From assembly GCF_028282165.1 (NCBI RefSeq), contig NZ_JANQIM010000025.1, positions 62,001 to 126,000 on the forward strand: a stretch of DNA of 64,000 bases, given 5' to 3'. Position numbers and translations under genes: made by a program. Below, in pieces: positions 53,640 through 64,000 of the stretch; position 1 is the first letter of the stretch; every line of letters begins with the position of its first letter. The notes below the pieces were generated by a model. That model was not told where the DNA came from. It did not search any database and saw only the letters and a list, made by a program, of their open reading frames with translations. Source of the stretch: Winogradskyella sp. (GTDB taxonomy: Bacteria > Bacteroidota > Bacteroidia > Flavobacteriales > Flavobacteriaceae).

Positions 53640-55292
53640 ATGAAATACAAATCACATTTCGTAGTATGTCTTCTGGCTTCTTATATAGTTTTTTCTCAAG
53701 AAGCTTTTAACACAAATGATCTTATTGCCTATTATCCTTTTGATGGCAATACCATGGATTATAGTGGTAAAAACAATCATGCCTATCCAATTGGAGAAAT
53801 GGAATTTAAGGATGATCGATTTGATGGAAATAAAAAATCGATCGAACTAAAAGGTAATCCTGTACATCTCAATGTTCCTAATTCAAGGTCTTTGGCATCA
53901 ATAGAGGAAGGGTTCACCCTTACATCTTGGGTTTTTATTAATGATTGGGATAAAGGTTGGGCTTCGCTCCTTTCAAAATCATCCGCAATAAATAAACGCC
54001 CTTTTTATGCCCTAAGCTTTGGAAAAGACAATGGAAGGGAAATTGACTTCATAATTTTTGGAAAACGTCATAGAGTAAAAAACACGGCCTTAAAGAAGAA
54101 AGAATGGTTCCATATTACAACTGTTGTCAAAGATGATATAGCAAAATTTTATATAAATGGTGAATTGATCAGTCAGACAAAGACCAAACAATTAAAATTC
54201 AATAAAAATGAACCTCTTGAAATAGGAAGAGGTAGAAAAGGTTCCTTAAAATATTTGAATGGTAGATTGGATGAACTTTACATTTTTTCACGTGCCCTTA
54301 AAGAAAATGAAATCAAAATACTGATGGAAAATCCACTATTAGAATTACAAAACGAACCGAAGTCTTTTATACCTATGGATGAGAAATTTTCGGTGTTAAA
54401 TCGCAATAACAACAAGCCTGTTACTGTAATATCTGGCAATGTGTCATATGCGGATAGAGCAAAAAACCCTGATGCACAACTAGCATTAGGCCCTCCTGAT
54501 TATAAAGGCGATGACCATCCGGGCATTCAGTCTTATACGCTAGGATGTTTGGGTGAAGTAGTCTTAGAATTTACAGATAATGCACTGGTGGATGTTCCCG
54601 GTCCAGATTTATTCGTTATCGAAATTGGCCCTGTAAAAGAGGCAACAAGGTTATCCATTAGTAAAGATGGAATCAATTGGGTAAAATACGGAGATATTAG
54701 TGGTGGCACTGCAATGATAGATTTGGTTGACCATATTGGAGAAGGTGAAAAGTATTATTTTGTAAAGCTTGAAGATTTAGGATCGCAATGCATCGGACCA
54801 CGTGCAGGAGCAGATATTGATGCCATTGCAGCAGTTATCCCCAAGCGCTCTGACAAAATTCTTTTGAGTAAAATATCAAATATTTCCAACAAAACGATTA
54901 ATATCGAAAACCGAAACACAAACGAAGAGTCATTTACACCTCTCGAAACGACTAAGAAAGAAATAATTGTGGTTGATGAGAAAGAAATCAAACTCTTCAA
55001 AAAAACTGTAAAAATAAAAGTTTGGGATAGTTACGATGAGGATGGTGACCTCATTAACCTTTACTTGAATGGTAAGATTTTATTTTCGGATTTAAAAGTT
55101 TCTAAAAAAGGTGAAGTATTTGATATTGAATTGCAATCAGGCGAAAACATTATACAAGTTGAAGCACTTAATGAAGGAACCGTATCGCCAAATACTAGCG
55201 CAATTAGAATTTTTGTTTACAATCAGGAATACGAAATTATTCTAAGTGCTAAAAAAGGAGAGCGAGATGCCCTCAAAATTATTTTGGACTAG
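53640..55292 (+). CDS. Secreted LamG-domain surface protein
   Basis: This 550-aa protein has a signal peptide (ending near VFSQ, residue 20). A LamG/concanavalin-like domain (about 25-225; LIAYYPFDGNTMDYSGKNNH, NGRLDELYIFSRALKENEI) is followed by a second domain with YADRAKNPDAQLALGPPDY and AGADIDAIAAV (about 265-410). A C-terminal beta-sandwich (about 450-550; VWDSYDEDGDLINLYLNG) closes the protein. This layout is typical of extracellular adhesion or scaffold proteins. No enzymatic motif is seen. It lies just outside the tRNA-relic boundary. Confidence 0.85.
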   Translation: MKYKSHFVVCLLASYIVFSQEAFNTNDLIAYYPFDGNTMDYSGKNNHAYPIGEMEFKDDRFDGNKKSIELKGNPVHLNVPNSRSLASIEEGFTLTSWVFINDWDKGWASLLSKSSAINKRPFYALSFGKDNGREIDFIIFGKRHRVKNTALKKKEWFHITTVVKDDIAKFYINGELISQTKTKQLKFNKNEPLEIGRGRKGSLKYLNGRLDELYIFSRALKENEIKILMENPLLELQNEPKSFIPMDEKFSVLNRNNNKPVTVISGNVSYADRAKNPDAQLALGPPDYKGDDHPGIQSYTLGCLGEVVLEFTDNALVDVPGPDLFVIEIGPVKEATRLSISKDGINWVKYGDISGGTAMIDLVDHIGEGEKYYFVKLEDLGSQCIGPRAGADIDAIAAVIPKRSDKILLSKISNISNKTINIENRNTNEESFTPLETTKKEIIVVDEKEIKLFKKTVKIKVWDSYDEDGDLINLYLNGKILFSDLKVSKKGEVFDIELQSGENIIQVEALNEGTVSPNTSAIRIFVYNQEYEIILSAKKGERDALKIILD

Positions 55293-55334
55293 TCTACTTC
55301 CTTCTTTTTTTACATTAAAAACTAAAAGCTTAAT

Positions 55335-55554
55335 ATGAGACTGGTTTTAATCATATCAATTGTTCTCTTAAGAACTTCTACTACGAAAGCACATAATGGC
55401 ACGATTAATATAACATATAAAGACAAAAAAGGCATTCCTTTAGGTTCAATTTGTTGCTACACCAGAAACCTATGAGCAGAACTTACCAAAGTTTACTGAA
55501 TTTATTAATGGAATTGAACTCGTGGAATCGATTAGCTGTCAACAATGTGTATGA
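55335..55554 (+). pseudogene. Remnant of a small secreted protein gene
   Basis: The ATG at 55335 opens a signal-peptide-like start (MRLVLIISIVLLRTSTTKAH) and GTINITYKDKKGIPLG, then stops at 55473-55475. Another frame continues VQFVATPETYEQNLPKFTEF and ends ISCQQCV at 55552-55554. This reads as a frameshift or internal deletion in a once longer gene. The rest of the 540-bp gap to 55834 shows nothing convincing. Confidence 0.35.
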
Positions 55555-55833
55555 TTAATTAAAAACAATTTTGAAATTTTAAGGATTCCATCAAGTTTTC
55601 TTGCTGTAGAACTAATAACAACAGTTTTTTCAAGGTTTGCTTAAATTACCAAAATACTTTGCTAATTAAACTTGCATCGTGTAAAAAAATATTATTATGT
55701 TTAGTTATCAATATTATTAGAAATCTTAATAACTAATTAATATGTATTGCATTAACTTTACTCCCTCGTTAGCTATCTTTTCGGATAGCTTTATACTTAG
55801 ATGCGTTACACTTTTTAATCTATCTATTGAACC

Positions 55834-56568
55834 ATGCCATTAGAAGAAAATAGTATTCCTAAAAAAAACATATGGTTTAATAAATATCAAGCTTATTTGG
55901 GCGAGTTTGTATATGGCGGTATTGATGGTGCCGTGACCACTTTCGCCGTTGTTTGTGGTGCTGTTGGTGCTGGCTTGGATAATACAGTAATTATAATTTT
56001 GGGGTTTGCGAATTTATTGGCAGATGGCTTCGCCATGTCTGTTGGTGCTTATCTTTCGTCCAAGTCTGTAAAGGATAATTACAATAAATATAGAGCTATT
56101 GAGTTTGCCGAAATTGAAAGCGCACCTAATTTAGGACGCAAGCAAATTGAAGACATCTACAAAACCAAAGGATTTGAAGGCGACTTATTAAAACAAGTTG
56201 TAGAAACCATTACTGCAGATAAAGACCATTGGGTAGACGTAATGATGAAAGATAAGTTAATGATGACCGAAGAAACCAAATCTCCTTTTATGAGAGGAAC
56301 TGTCACCTATATCTCTTTTATCTTAATTGGTTTAATTCCACTATTGATTTATGTCTGGGATTACTTTAGTACGTTTACAGGCAATCTTTTTCTTTGGACT
56401 AGTATTTTTACCTCAATCGCTTTTATTTTTATAGGATTATTAAAAACCTATGTTACGGAAACCAGTAAAATAAAAGGTATTTTAGAAACACTTGTTCTAG
56501 GCGCTTTGGCTGCGACCGTATCTTATTTTGTAGGCGATGTATTAGAAAGCATCATCTCTAATAACTAA
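55834..56568 (+). CDS. VIT1/CCC1-family iron/manganese transporter
   Basis: This 244-aa protein has the VIT/CCC1 hallmarks: [21 protein letters not shown] in the first helix (quoted in part), [19 protein letters not shown] in the second, and a central Glu-rich cytosolic segment (about 85-150) that binds metal. Three further C-terminal helices follow, with [18 protein letters not shown]. The family moves Fe2+/Mn2+ out of the cytoplasm. It is monocistronic. Confidence 0.92.
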   Translation: MPLEENSIPKKNIWFNKYQAYLGEFVYGGIDGAVTTFAVVCGAVGAGLDNTVIIILGFANLLADGFAMSVGAYLSSKSVKDNYNKYRAIEFAEIESAPNLGRKQIEDIYKTKGFEGDLLKQVVETITADKDHWVDVMMKDKLMMTEETKSPFMRGTVTYISFILIGLIPLLIYVWDYFSTFTGNLFLWTSIFTSIAFIFIGLLKTYVTETSKIKGILETLVLGALAATVSYFVGDVLESIISNN

Positions 56569-56858
56569 ATGCTTATTCTTCATAATAATCTGGATTGTAA
56601 AAAATATCCCGATATCTTATACTTCCTTTAAACTTTACAAAAGCCTCACTAGAGACATTAAGTTTTGTTATAGATTATCACCATAAAATTTAGCCTTAAC
56701 TGATTTTTGTCATTAATAATTCTTAGGTAATTTTTTAATTTCAAATCTTGAGAATATAAATCATTATAAAAATGATTTATCGCTTAAAAAAGCATAAGTG
56801 TTTGAAATAGCTAATAAATATATTTCTGCTTGATAGTATAAATAAAAGAAATAACAAG

Positions 56859-57629
56859 ATGATTATGGAATCTTTAAAAATAATAGATGTTACAAAAGAT
56901 AACGTCAATAAGGAAACATTGTTTTGTATAAAAGATATCAAAAACCCAGGTTTTGAAAGTAAACGCAAATGGTTTGAAAAACGCTTTGATGAAGGACTCC
57001 GCCTAAGAATCTTAAAAAACGACACTGATAAAATGATTGGGTTTATAGAATTTATTCCCGCATCAAAAGCCTGGAGACCAGTAGATGGGGACGATTTTCT
57101 ATTTATACATTGTATGTCTGTGCATTCTAAAAAAGACAGGAATCAAGGTTACGGTACAATGTTAGTCCAAGAAGCTGAAAAAGAAGCGAAAAAGCTCAAT
57201 ATGTCTGGAGTATGTGTCATGACGAGCAAAGGGTCGTGGATAGCAAATAAGACCATTTTTGAAAAATTTGGTTTTACAGAAGTCGATAAAAAAGGGCGTT
57301 TTGAGCTTCTGTCAAAAAAGTGGAATCCAGACGCTGAGCATCCTAAACTAATAGATTGGACCGAAAAACAAAAGCAATACCAAGGTTGGCATTTGGTGTA
57401 TGCAGACCAATGTCCATGGCACGAAAAATCTGCATTCGATCTTTTAAACACGGCTATGGATTATGGAATAGAACTAAAGCTTACCAAACTTGAAACCTCT
57501 GATGAGGCTAAAAATGCGCCATCAGGTTTTGGCGTCTTTAGCCTATTGCATAATGGTAAACTCATCGATGACCATTACCTCAGCGCAACACGATTTAAGA
57601 ACATACTAAAAAAAGAACTCAACCTTTGA
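56859..57629 (+). CDS. GNAT acetyltransferase fused to a YoaP domain
   Basis: This 256-aa protein has an N-terminal GNAT domain (about 1-155) with acetyl-CoA loop NQGYGTMLVQEAEKEAKKL and IFEKFGFTEVD. The C-terminal YoaP domain (about 165-250) includes VYADQCPWHEKSAFDLL and FGVFSLLHNGKLIDDHYL. The acetylated substrate is unknown. An in-frame ATG two codons later is equally possible. The cyclase-like gene follows after 6 bp, so they are cotranscribed. The 290 bp upstream is AT-rich without other features. Confidence 0.87.
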   Translation: MIMESLKIIDVTKDNVNKETLFCIKDIKNPGFESKRKWFEKRFDEGLRLRILKNDTDKMIGFIEFIPASKAWRPVDGDDFLFIHCMSVHSKKDRNQGYGTMLVQEAEKEAKKLNMSGVCVMTSKGSWIANKTIFEKFGFTEVDKKGRFELLSKKWNPDAEHPKLIDWTEKQKQYQGWHLVYADQCPWHEKSAFDLLNTAMDYGIELKLTKLETSDEAKNAPSGFGVFSLLHNGKLIDDHYLSATRFKNILKKELNL

Positions 57630-57635
57630 TATTAA

Positions 57636-58607
57636 ATGACTTATAAAGCGATTATTGATTGGCTTCTCAAAGGAGATGTCTCCATACAATACCAAACCCA
57701 TCGTGATTTATTATCTAAACAAAGAGATGATTTGCAAGAAAGAATAGCATCCGAAGGTTTTGGAGCACAATTTTTATCACAACAACAACCCAATGGCCAT
57801 TGGGGACAAACCTTCTATCAGCCTAAATGGATTTCCACGCATTACACATTACTCGATATCTGTCATCTAAAACCCGAAAGGGACAATCGTATTGCAAAAA
57901 AGGCCATTAAATTAATACTTAGCAAAGGCTATGCGGATGATGGTGGAATCCCATTGGGGCCTTCAACAATGAAACACAGCGATGTATGTGTCAATGCCCT
58001 ATTTTTAAAGTATGCCTCCTACTTTAATACAGAGGAAAAAAAATTGCGCCCTATCGTTTATAATCTACTAAATGAAAAAATGCAAGACGGAGGGTTTAAC
58101 TGTAGACTAAATCGCTCTGGGGCAGTACATAGTTCTTTACACAGTACATTATCAGTACTCGAAGGACTTACGGAATATCTCAATGCAGGTCATACTTATC
58201 TAAAGCCAGAAGTTCTAAATGCAATTGCATCCTCTAAAGAGTTTATGCTTTTACACCAGCTATTTCTTTCGGACAAAACAGGAAACATCATCGACAAAAA
58301 ATTCTTGCAATTGTCATATCCAAGACGTTGGCGATACGATATCTTAAGTGCACTAGACTATTTACAATATTCAAAAACGCCTTGGGACAATCGCATGCAA
58401 AAAGCCATAGATGTCATTTTGAGCAAGCGCAATAAAAATGGTACTTGGAATTTGCAGGCCAAACACCCTGGACAAACTCATTTTGATATGGAAAAAGCCG
58501 GACAACCAAGTCGTTGTAATACACTAAGAGCGCTTCGTGTTTTGAAATTCTACAAAAACAACCTGATGGCATTTTCTGAATTCGAAGAAAAACCAACAGT
58601 CCCCTAG
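57636..58607 (+). CDS. Squalene-cyclase/prenyltransferase-like alpha-toroid repeat protein
   Basis: This 323-aa protein is built of helical hairpins with repeated Gly/Trp/Phe turns (QQPNGHWGQTFYQPKW, MQDGGFNCRLNRSG, RNKNGTWNLQAKHPG), as in terpene-cyclase or prenyltransferase-beta toroids. There is no DxDD or QW-box catalytic motif clear enough to claim an enzyme. There is no signal peptide. It is in a two-gene unit with the GNAT-YoaP protein. The function is unknown. Confidence 0.7.
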   Translation: MTYKAIIDWLLKGDVSIQYQTHRDLLSKQRDDLQERIASEGFGAQFLSQQQPNGHWGQTFYQPKWISTHYTLLDICHLKPERDNRIAKKAIKLILSKGYADDGGIPLGPSTMKHSDVCVNALFLKYASYFNTEEKKLRPIVYNLLNEKMQDGGFNCRLNRSGAVHSSLHSTLSVLEGLTEYLNAGHTYLKPEVLNAIASSKEFMLLHQLFLSDKTGNIIDKKFLQLSYPRRWRYDILSALDYLQYSKTPWDNRMQKAIDVILSKRNKNGTWNLQAKHPGQTHFDMEKAGQPSRCNTLRALRVLKFYKNNLMAFSEFEEKPTVP

Positions 58608-58750
58608 TTAAATAACATAGTAAATCTATTCCATAACCCAGAAATATCAGGTTAAAATCTAAACCAATACCATTCTAATACTTAACTATTTATTAAAGGA
58701 TTTATCAAGATCATTAAAAAAACGCTTCAATCTTCAATACTAACAAAAAG

Positions 58751-58782
58751 CATTTCATCGATTTTTTTTGCATTTTATGGAT
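58751..58782 (+). promoter_or_regulatory. Upstream box shared with the adhesin gene, copy 1
   Basis: A 32-bp segment matches 60673-60704 at 29 of 32 positions, and both lie about 50-90 bp before a secreted-protein start. It covers the expected -7 region but has T in place of the A of TAnnTTTG here. Confidence 0.5.
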
Positions 58783-58842
58783 GAAAATTAAAATTAATTG
58801 ATATATTGGCTACTGTTTTAATTTCATTGAACCCCAAATCAG

Positions 58843-60471
58843 ATGAAAAAAATTGCCCTAGGCTTAACCGCTATTTTTTTTGTATTACTATCTACCAATT
58901 CCCAAGAATTAGAAAAAAAAGAGATAGATAAATTGTTAGACGCTCAAGGAGAAATTACTTTTGAGTTTATCATAGATAATAAATATCAACTAGAAGAACT
59001 CTCCAAGACCATTACTATTATTACGGTTAACAGTACTACAGATAAAATAAAAGCTTGGGCAAATCAAGAACAGTTTCAAAATTTCTTAAATCTAAATATC
59101 CCTTACAAAGTTTATAAAGACGATAACGATATTAATGAAAGATTGATGTCTAATAACATAAGCAGTTATTCCTGGACACCAAAACCTGGCTATACCTTAG
59201 AGTTTCCTCTCACAGTTTATCCTACCTACGACGATTACACTTTGCAGATGCAAAACTTTGAGACCGTGCACTCAGATATCGTAGATTTTTTCAGTATAGG
59301 ATACACAGAGCAAGGCGATAAAGAACTGTTGTTTGTAAAAATTTCCGATAATGTAGCAACTGATGAAGCTGAGCCCAAGTTATTATATACCTCAACGATG
59401 CACGGAGATGAAATTGCTGGTTTTCCTATAATGCTAAATTTAATTGATTATTTAATCACAGCATACAAAGATAATTCACATCCAGATCACACTAGAGTCA
59501 CTGACCTTATTAACAATACGGAAATTTGGATTAACCCAAATGCTAATCCCGATGGAACTTATCATCTAAGTGCCGATAACACTTCCGTTGCCAATGCCAG
59601 GAGAGGTAATAGTAACAATGTGGATTTAAATAGAAACTATCCCGATAATATATCCGGCGCCCATGCCGATGATGAAGTGTACCAAGTAGAAACCTTAGCC
59701 TTTATTAAACTGGCTAAAGAAAACCACTTTGTGATTTCCGCAAACTTTCATGGTGGTATAGAATTGGTTAACTATCCTTGGGACAATACTTATGACAGGC
59801 ATCCAGACGATTCTTGGTTTATACATACAGCCGGTGAATACCGAGACAATGCTCAAAAAAATAGCCCAAAGGGATATATGGATGACGAAAACAACGGCAT
59901 AACAAATGGAGCAGACTGGTATTTAGTTAATGGCAGTAGGCAAGATTATATGAATCATGATCACCACTGCAAAGAAATGACCGTAGAATTATCTACAATC
60001 AAAAAGCCACATTCTTGTCAATTAAATAATCTCTGGAATTATAATAAAGAAGCACTTCTTAACTATCTTATTCAAGGAACCTATGGATTTAGAGGATTAA
60101 TAAAGGATGCTAACACAGGAAAACCAATTGAAGGCGCTGCAATTAAAGTTGTTGGACATGATGCACTTGGATCCTGGACCGTATCTGACACATATGGCGA
60201 TTACTACAGACCTATATATGCTGGCACATATGATTTAGTATTTGAAGCATCTAATTACCAACCTGTTATAATGAGTGATATTAGTATCGAAAATTATCAA
60301 ACCAAGGTATTAAATACCATAGAGATGACACCAATTGTACCATCAATCCTTGAAAGTGCAGTTGTTTCAACACCTGTAATCATTAAGAATGAGAGCTTAG
60401 AACTACATACTGAACCTAAACCATCTGATACTTCCGTAACCACTTACAAAAGTTTTTCCGATAAAAAATAA
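58843..60471 (+). CDS. Secreted M14-family zinc carboxypeptidase
   Basis: This 542-aa protein has a signal peptide (ending near TNSQ, residue 20) and a ~110-aa N-terminal region. The M14 catalytic domain has zinc ligands His187 and Glu190 in MHGDE and His303 in NFHGG, with the catalytic Glu382 in EMTVELS. The substrate Asn/Arg segment is NPNANPDGT and SNNVDLNRNYPD. A C-terminal carboxypeptidase-regulatory-like beta domain (about 410-490; GKPIEGAAIKVVGHDALGSW) follows. It removes C-terminal amino acids from extracellular peptides. No T9SS C-terminal sorting domain is obvious. Confidence 0.92.
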   Translation: MKKIALGLTAIFFVLLSTNSQELEKKEIDKLLDAQGEITFEFIIDNKYQLEELSKTITIITVNSTTDKIKAWANQEQFQNFLNLNIPYKVYKDDNDINERLMSNNISSYSWTPKPGYTLEFPLTVYPTYDDYTLQMQNFETVHSDIVDFFSIGYTEQGDKELLFVKISDNVATDEAEPKLLYTSTMHGDEIAGFPIMLNLIDYLITAYKDNSHPDHTRVTDLINNTEIWINPNANPDGTYHLSADNTSVANARRGNSNNVDLNRNYPDNISGAHADDEVYQVETLAFIKLAKENHFVISANFHGGIELVNYPWDNTYDRHPDDSWFIHTAGEYRDNAQKNSPKGYMDDENNGITNGADWYLVNGSRQDYMNHDHHCKEMTVELSTIKKPHSCQLNNLWNYNKEALLNYLIQGTYGFRGLIKDANTGKPIEGAAIKVVGHDALGSWTVSDTYGDYYRPIYAGTYDLVFEASNYQPVIMSDISIENYQTKVLNTIEMTPIVPSILESAVVSTPVIIKNESLELHTEPKPSDTSVTTYKSFSDKK

Positions 60472-60672
60472 TTACAACTGCTAATTTTTATATTCAGCCT
60501 TTCAGCTTAGAACTATCTTCCCAAAAGGAAAACTACTAAAAATTAAGTAACTGAAAATCAGTAATTTATTTTTTTATAAAAAATCTTCATAAGATATAAA
60601 TATATCCATTTTAAGCAAAAAACAATATATTTTTAATTAACTGATTATCAATTATTTATATTTTATAATATG

Positions 60673-60704
60673 CATTTCGTCGATTATTTTTGCACTTTAT
60701 GGAT
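60673..60704 (+). promoter_or_regulatory. Upstream box shared with the M14 gene, copy 2
   Basis: This is the partner of 58751-58782 (29/32 identical). Here the core reads TATTTTTG (60685-60692), a good -7 box, so this is the likely promoter of the adhesin gene at 60758. Confidence 0.55.
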
Positions 60705-60757
60705 TTTAGTTTTATGTTTGACACATAATTTTAGTCCCAAACTAAACTTAACCGCTT

Positions 60758-63700
60758 ATGAAAACTATTACTCTAACCTTAAAACGGTATGTGTTTTTTC
60801 TATGTACAGCTTTGTGTTGTGCACAAGTAACCGCCCAGACATGTGGCACTACCATTAGTAGTTATCCTTATTCTGAAAATTTTGAGTCTAGCACCGGATC
60901 TTGGACCCAAGACACTGGTGACAACCTTGACTGGACCAGAGATTCTAGTGGAACTCCATCAGGTAGTACAGGTCCAAGTACAGGTAACGGAGATACTTGG
61001 TACATGTATGTAGAATCTTCTACAAATGGTGTTGGGTTTCCAAATATGGTTGCAAACTTTGAAAGTCCTTGTTTTGACCTTACTTCAGAAACCTATGCGG
61101 CTTTTTCTTACAGCTATCATATGTACGGTACAAACATGGGGACTCTCAATATCGATGTAAGTACAGACAATGGCGCAACATACCCAACAACATTAAGAAC
61201 CTATTCTGGTAACCTAGGAGATACTTGGTTTACAGATACTATAGATTTATCTGCCTATCTGGGCCAAACCATTAAGTTAAGATTTAATGCAACCACAGGT
61301 ACGGATTTTAGAAGTGATTTTGCTATAGATAACGTAAGCCTTGCAAATTCGCCATATTGTTTAGTGGCAGCAGACAATGATAGTGAGGAATATATTAGTA
61401 ATGTAACGGTTGGCACAATAAATAACAATTCGGGCGCAGGTTCAACAAGTACAGGTTACTCTGATTTTACTGGAAGTGTTGCGTCAACAAATCTAACACA
61501 AGGTTCTACTGGGAATGCTATATCTGTCACCCCATTTTGGCCATCAACAATATATTCAGAAGGCGTAACAGTTTGGATTGATTTTGACCAAGATTATGTA
61601 TTCGAATCTGGTGAAGTTATTATGCAAGTAGGGCCAAATACCACTTCACCACAGACTGGGACTTTTACGGTTCCAGCTGGTGCAGTATTAGGTAATACTA
61701 GAATGCGTGTTATTATGCAATATAATGCTGTAGCTACCGATCCATGTAACAACCCTAACTATGGAGAAATAGAAGATTACACAGTAAATATTATTACTAA
61801 TGTTCCACAACCAGAGATTAACATTATTGGCAATTCTACAACCATTGTAAATGGGGATACAACACCAGATGTAAGTGATGATACAGACTTTGGAAACGTA
61901 GCCACTGCTGGAGGTACAGATACTCATACCTTTACGATTGAGAATACTGGAACTCTGGGCCTAAATTTAACAGGAAGTTCCCCTTATGTTAGTATCTCCG
62001 GTACCAATGCTGCAGATTTTACGGTTACGGCAATTCCTAGTGCTTCTATTGCTGCCTCTGGATCTACAACATTTCAAATTACATTTGACCCAAGTGGTGA
62101 CGGTATAAGAACGGCTTCTGTATCTATCGCTAATAATGACAGTGATGAAAACCCATACAATTTCGATATACAAGGTACAGGATTTACACCTGCACCAGAA
62201 ATAAACATTGTAGGAAATAGCAATACCATTGCAGATGAGGACTCAACCCCAACAACAACAGATGGTACGGACTTCGGTAATGTAGCTACTCCTGGAGGCA
62301 CACAAGCCAATACGTTTACAATTGAGAACAATGGAACTCTAGATCTCAATTTAACAGGAAGTTCCCCTTATGTTAGTATTTCTGGAACAAATGCAGCAGA
62401 TTTTACCGTTACTGCAATACCTAATGCTTCTATTGCTACCTCTGGATCAACAACTTTTGAGATTACATTCGACCCTAGTGCAGACGGTATAAGAACCGCA
62501 TCTGTATCTATTGCTAATGATGACAGTGATGAAAATCCCTATAATTTTGATATAAGAGGTACTGGTATAGACCCTTGTGGAGGAAACACAGTATCGTCTT
62601 TTCCATATTCTGAAGATTTTGAAACAGGTATAGGACTTTGGATACAAGATACTGGTGATACTACCAATTGGACACGCCAAATGGGAGCTTCACCTTCCGG
62701 GCAAACTGGACCTACGGGTGCTGCTAGCGGTTCTCACTATATGTTTACTGAAGCATCAGGCAATGGCAATAGAATTGCCAACCTAGAATCTCCTTGTTTC
62801 GATCTTACGTCAATCACCTCACCTGAATTTAGCTTTAGTTATCATATGTATGGTGCCGATATGGGAACATTGAATGTTGATATCAGTACCGATTTTGGGA
62901 GTACGTACACACCAGTGTTGTGGACACAAACTGGTCAGGTTCAAACGAGTGAAGAACAAGCATGGAATACTGTAAGCATTGATTTATCTACATATATTGG
63001 TCAGACCGTAAAACTTAGATTTAACGGTCAAATCGGCTCTGGTTATCGAAGTGATATCTCCATTGATAATGTTTCGCTAATTAGTAATATTCCAGTACCC
63101 GAAATAAATATACAAGGTAATAGTAATACCATAGCAGATGAAGATACCACACCAGATGTGAGCGACGACACAGACTTTGGAAATGTAGCTACTGCTGGAG
63201 GTACAGATACCCATACCTTTACAATTGAGAACAATGGAACTCTAGGTCTCAATCTAACAGGAAGTTCCCCTTATGTGAGTATTTCTGGTACCAATGCCGC
63301 AGATTTTACAGTGACATCCATACCAAGTGCTTCAATAGCTGCCTCTGGTTCAACGACATTTCAAATCACATTCGACCCTAGCGCGGATGGTATAAGAACA
63401 GCATCCGTATCTATTGCTAATGATGATAGTGATGAAAACCCTTATAACTTCAATATTCAAGGAACTGGATTTACGCCTGCTCCTGAAATAGATATTCAAG
63501 GAAATAGTACTACAATTGCTGATGGCGATACCACTCCGGACTTTTCGGACAATACAGATTTCGGAAATGTAGATATCGCAGGTGGTACAAATGCCAATTC
63601 ATTTATAATTGAAAATGTAGGTACAAGTGATGTCAATTTAACTGGCTCGTCACCTTATGTTAGTATTTCTGGCACCAATGCCGCTGATTTTACCGTGACA

Positions 63701-64000
63701 ACCATACCATCCAATTCAATTTCTGCGGGAAGTACTACTACTTTTGTTATTACATTTGATCCTAGTGCAATTGGTCTTAGAACAGCAACCCTATCAATCG
63801 CCAATAATGATTCAGATGAAAATCCTTATAATTTCAGCATACAAGGTACAGGATTTGTACCGCCTCCATGTGGATCTACAGTCCTACATACAGCAACTTT
63901 TGAATCTGGTTTAGACGGATGGACGTCTGGTGGTGATGATGCTACTAGAGTAAGTGATGGAACCTGGTCTTATGGTGGTAGTTATAGCTTGAGAGTAAGG
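60758..64000 (+). CDS. Giant MAM/GEVED/choice-of-anchor-D surface adhesin (partial, runs off window)
   Basis: An open frame from the ATG at 60758 runs 1081 codons to the window edge. Order: signal peptide (ending near VTAQ, residue 27); MAM-type jelly-roll (about 30-205; [21 protein letters not shown]); GEVED domain (about 265-350; [26 protein letters not shown]); two choice-of-anchor-D units; a second MAM domain (about 610-780); two more anchor-D units; and the start of another module. Such proteins are secreted, calcium-rich adhesins, usually T9SS cargo in this phylum. The C-terminal sorting signal is not visible here. Confidence 0.88.
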   Translation, partial: MKTITLTLKRYVFFLCTALCCAQVTAQTCGTTISSYPYSENFESSTGSWTQDTGDNLDWTRDSSGTPSGSTGPSTGNGDTWYMYVESSTNGVGFPNMVANFESPCFDLTSETYAAFSYSYHMYGTNMGTLNIDVSTDNGATYPTTLRTYSGNLGDTWFTDTIDLSAYLGQTIKLRFNATTGTDFRSDFAIDNVSLANSPYCLVAADNDSEEYISNVTVGTINNNSGAGSTSTGYSDFTGSVASTNLTQGSTGNAISVTPFWPSTIYSEGVTVWIDFDQDYVFESGEVIMQVGPNTTSPQTGTFTVPAGAVLGNTRMRVIMQYNAVATDPCNNPNYGEIEDYTVNIITNVPQPEINIIGNSTTIVNGDTTPDVSDDTDFGNVATAGGTDTHTFTIENTGTLGLNLTGSSPYVSISGTNAADFTVTAIPSASIAASGSTTFQITFDPSGDGIRTASVSIANNDSDENPYNFDIQGTGFTPAPEINIVGNSNTIADEDSTPTTTDGTDFGNVATPGGTQANTFTIENNGTLDLNLTGSSPYVSISGTNAADFTVTAIPNASIATSGSTTFEITFDPSADGIRTASVSIANDDSDENPYNFDIRGTGIDPCGGNTVSSFPYSEDFETGIGLWIQDTGDTTNWTRQMGASPSGQTGPTGAASGSHYMFTEASGNGNRIANLESPCFDLTSITSPEFSFSYHMYGADMGTLNVDISTDFGSTYTPVLWTQTGQVQTSEEQAWNTVSIDLSTYIGQTVKLRFNGQIGSGYRSDISIDNVSLISNIPVPEINIQGNSNTIADEDTTPDVSDDTDFGNVATAGGTDTHTFTIENNGTLGLNLTGSSPYVSISGTNAADFTVTSIPSASIAASGSTTFQITFDPSADGIRTASVSIANDDSDENPYNFNIQGTGFTPAPEIDIQGNSTTIADGDTTPDFSDNTDFGNVDIAGGTNANSFIIENVGTSDVNLTGSSPYVSISGTNAADFTVTTIPSNSISAGSTTTFVITFDPSAIGLRTATLSIANNDSDENPYNFSIQGTGFVPPPCGSTVLHTATFESGLDGWTSGGDDATRVSDGTWSYGGSYSLRVR
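61811..63865 (+). repeat. Four choice-of-anchor-D coding repeats, 384-bp period
   Basis: Units start at 61811, 62195, 63098 and 63482, about 128 aa each, in two adjacent pairs split by a MAM domain. Each has PE(I)(N/D)[34 protein letters not shown] and [12 protein letters not shown] identity between units is high (long shared stretches), consistent with recent duplication. Confidence 0.85.

Noticed and set aside
60670-60858. Short forward ORF before the adhesin
   Set aside because: It overlaps the shared promoter box and the adhesin start in another frame; composition is that of a shadow ORF.
61811-63865. Evenly spaced DNA repeats resembling a CRISPR-like or satellite array
   Set aside because: The 384-bp units are in-frame protein domains (choice-of-anchor D) inside one open reading frame.

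Overview
The window is a chromosomal piece of a member of the Bacteroidota, most likely a marine Flavobacteriaceae. The evidence is low G+C, promoters of the TTTG-N19-TAnnTTTG type, Bacteroidota-typical families (DUF2520, DUF2911, DUF4290, START-like, paired RHS proteins, choice-of-anchor D adhesins), and many short imperfect inverted repeats between genes. Both ends are cut: mscL at the left edge and a large adhesin at the right edge.

Layout. 1-6605: mscL (partial), then a housekeeping run (DUF2520 protein, KdsC-like phosphatase, small membrane protein, UbiA prenyltransferase, Maf, a lipoprotein, MscS-like channel, CorA). 6696-12167: PIG-L deacetylase, a 39-aa membrane peptide, a sodium:solute symporter with a charged insertion, and a Gfo/Idh/MocA oxidoreductase. 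12209-13057: DUF2911 protein. 13188-15810: arsenic operon (arsR, DUF6428, arsenate-reductase-like phosphatase, ACR3 pump).

15842-30546 is the most striking region. It is a light / photo-oxidative-stress cluster with four different cryptochrome/photolyase proteins (Cry-DASH, a PhrB-like protein lacking the usual iron-sulfur cysteines, a divergent photolyase/cryptochrome, and a class I CPD photolyase). With them are a TetR-type regulator, an ABC1 kinase, a flavin reductase, two SDR proteins, DUF2256, TIGR03643, GTP cyclohydrolase I, glutathione peroxidase, TspO and an SRPBCC protein. Two promoters, one before the TetR gene and one 9.1 kb downstream before the second half, share a roughly 60-bp control region built on the palindrome GTTAAAC-TTT-GTTTAAC with identical spacing to the -7 box. 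This suggests one two-operon regulon governed by the TetR protein.

30784-40251: DUF2306 and NTF2-like proteins; murA (Asp in place of the fosfomycin-target Cys) with DUF4290; DUF493; then ATPase-recQ-fmt, HU, YqgE, an aminotransferase IV and a START-like protein. At 40438 lies tRNA-Met(CAT). Its 3' end plus terminator is duplicated at 40653, and a decayed third copy sits at 53431. These bracket an accessory block of about 12.9 kb: a membrane AraC regulator, an M1-like metallopeptidase, and a minus-strand polymorphic-toxin-like locus. In that locus a 1266-aa YD-repeat protein is followed by a 1653-aa RHS protein ending in a JAMM/JAB-type metallo-domain, and then by a small secreted protein. 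The layout resembles a genomic island at a tRNA, though no integrase is visible.

53640-64000: a LamG surface protein, a decayed gene, a VIT1/CCC1 metal transporter, a GNAT-YoaP protein, a cyclase-like repeat protein, an M14 carboxypeptidase, and the first 1081 codons of a MAM/GEVED/choice-of-anchor-D adhesin. The last two share an upstream box.
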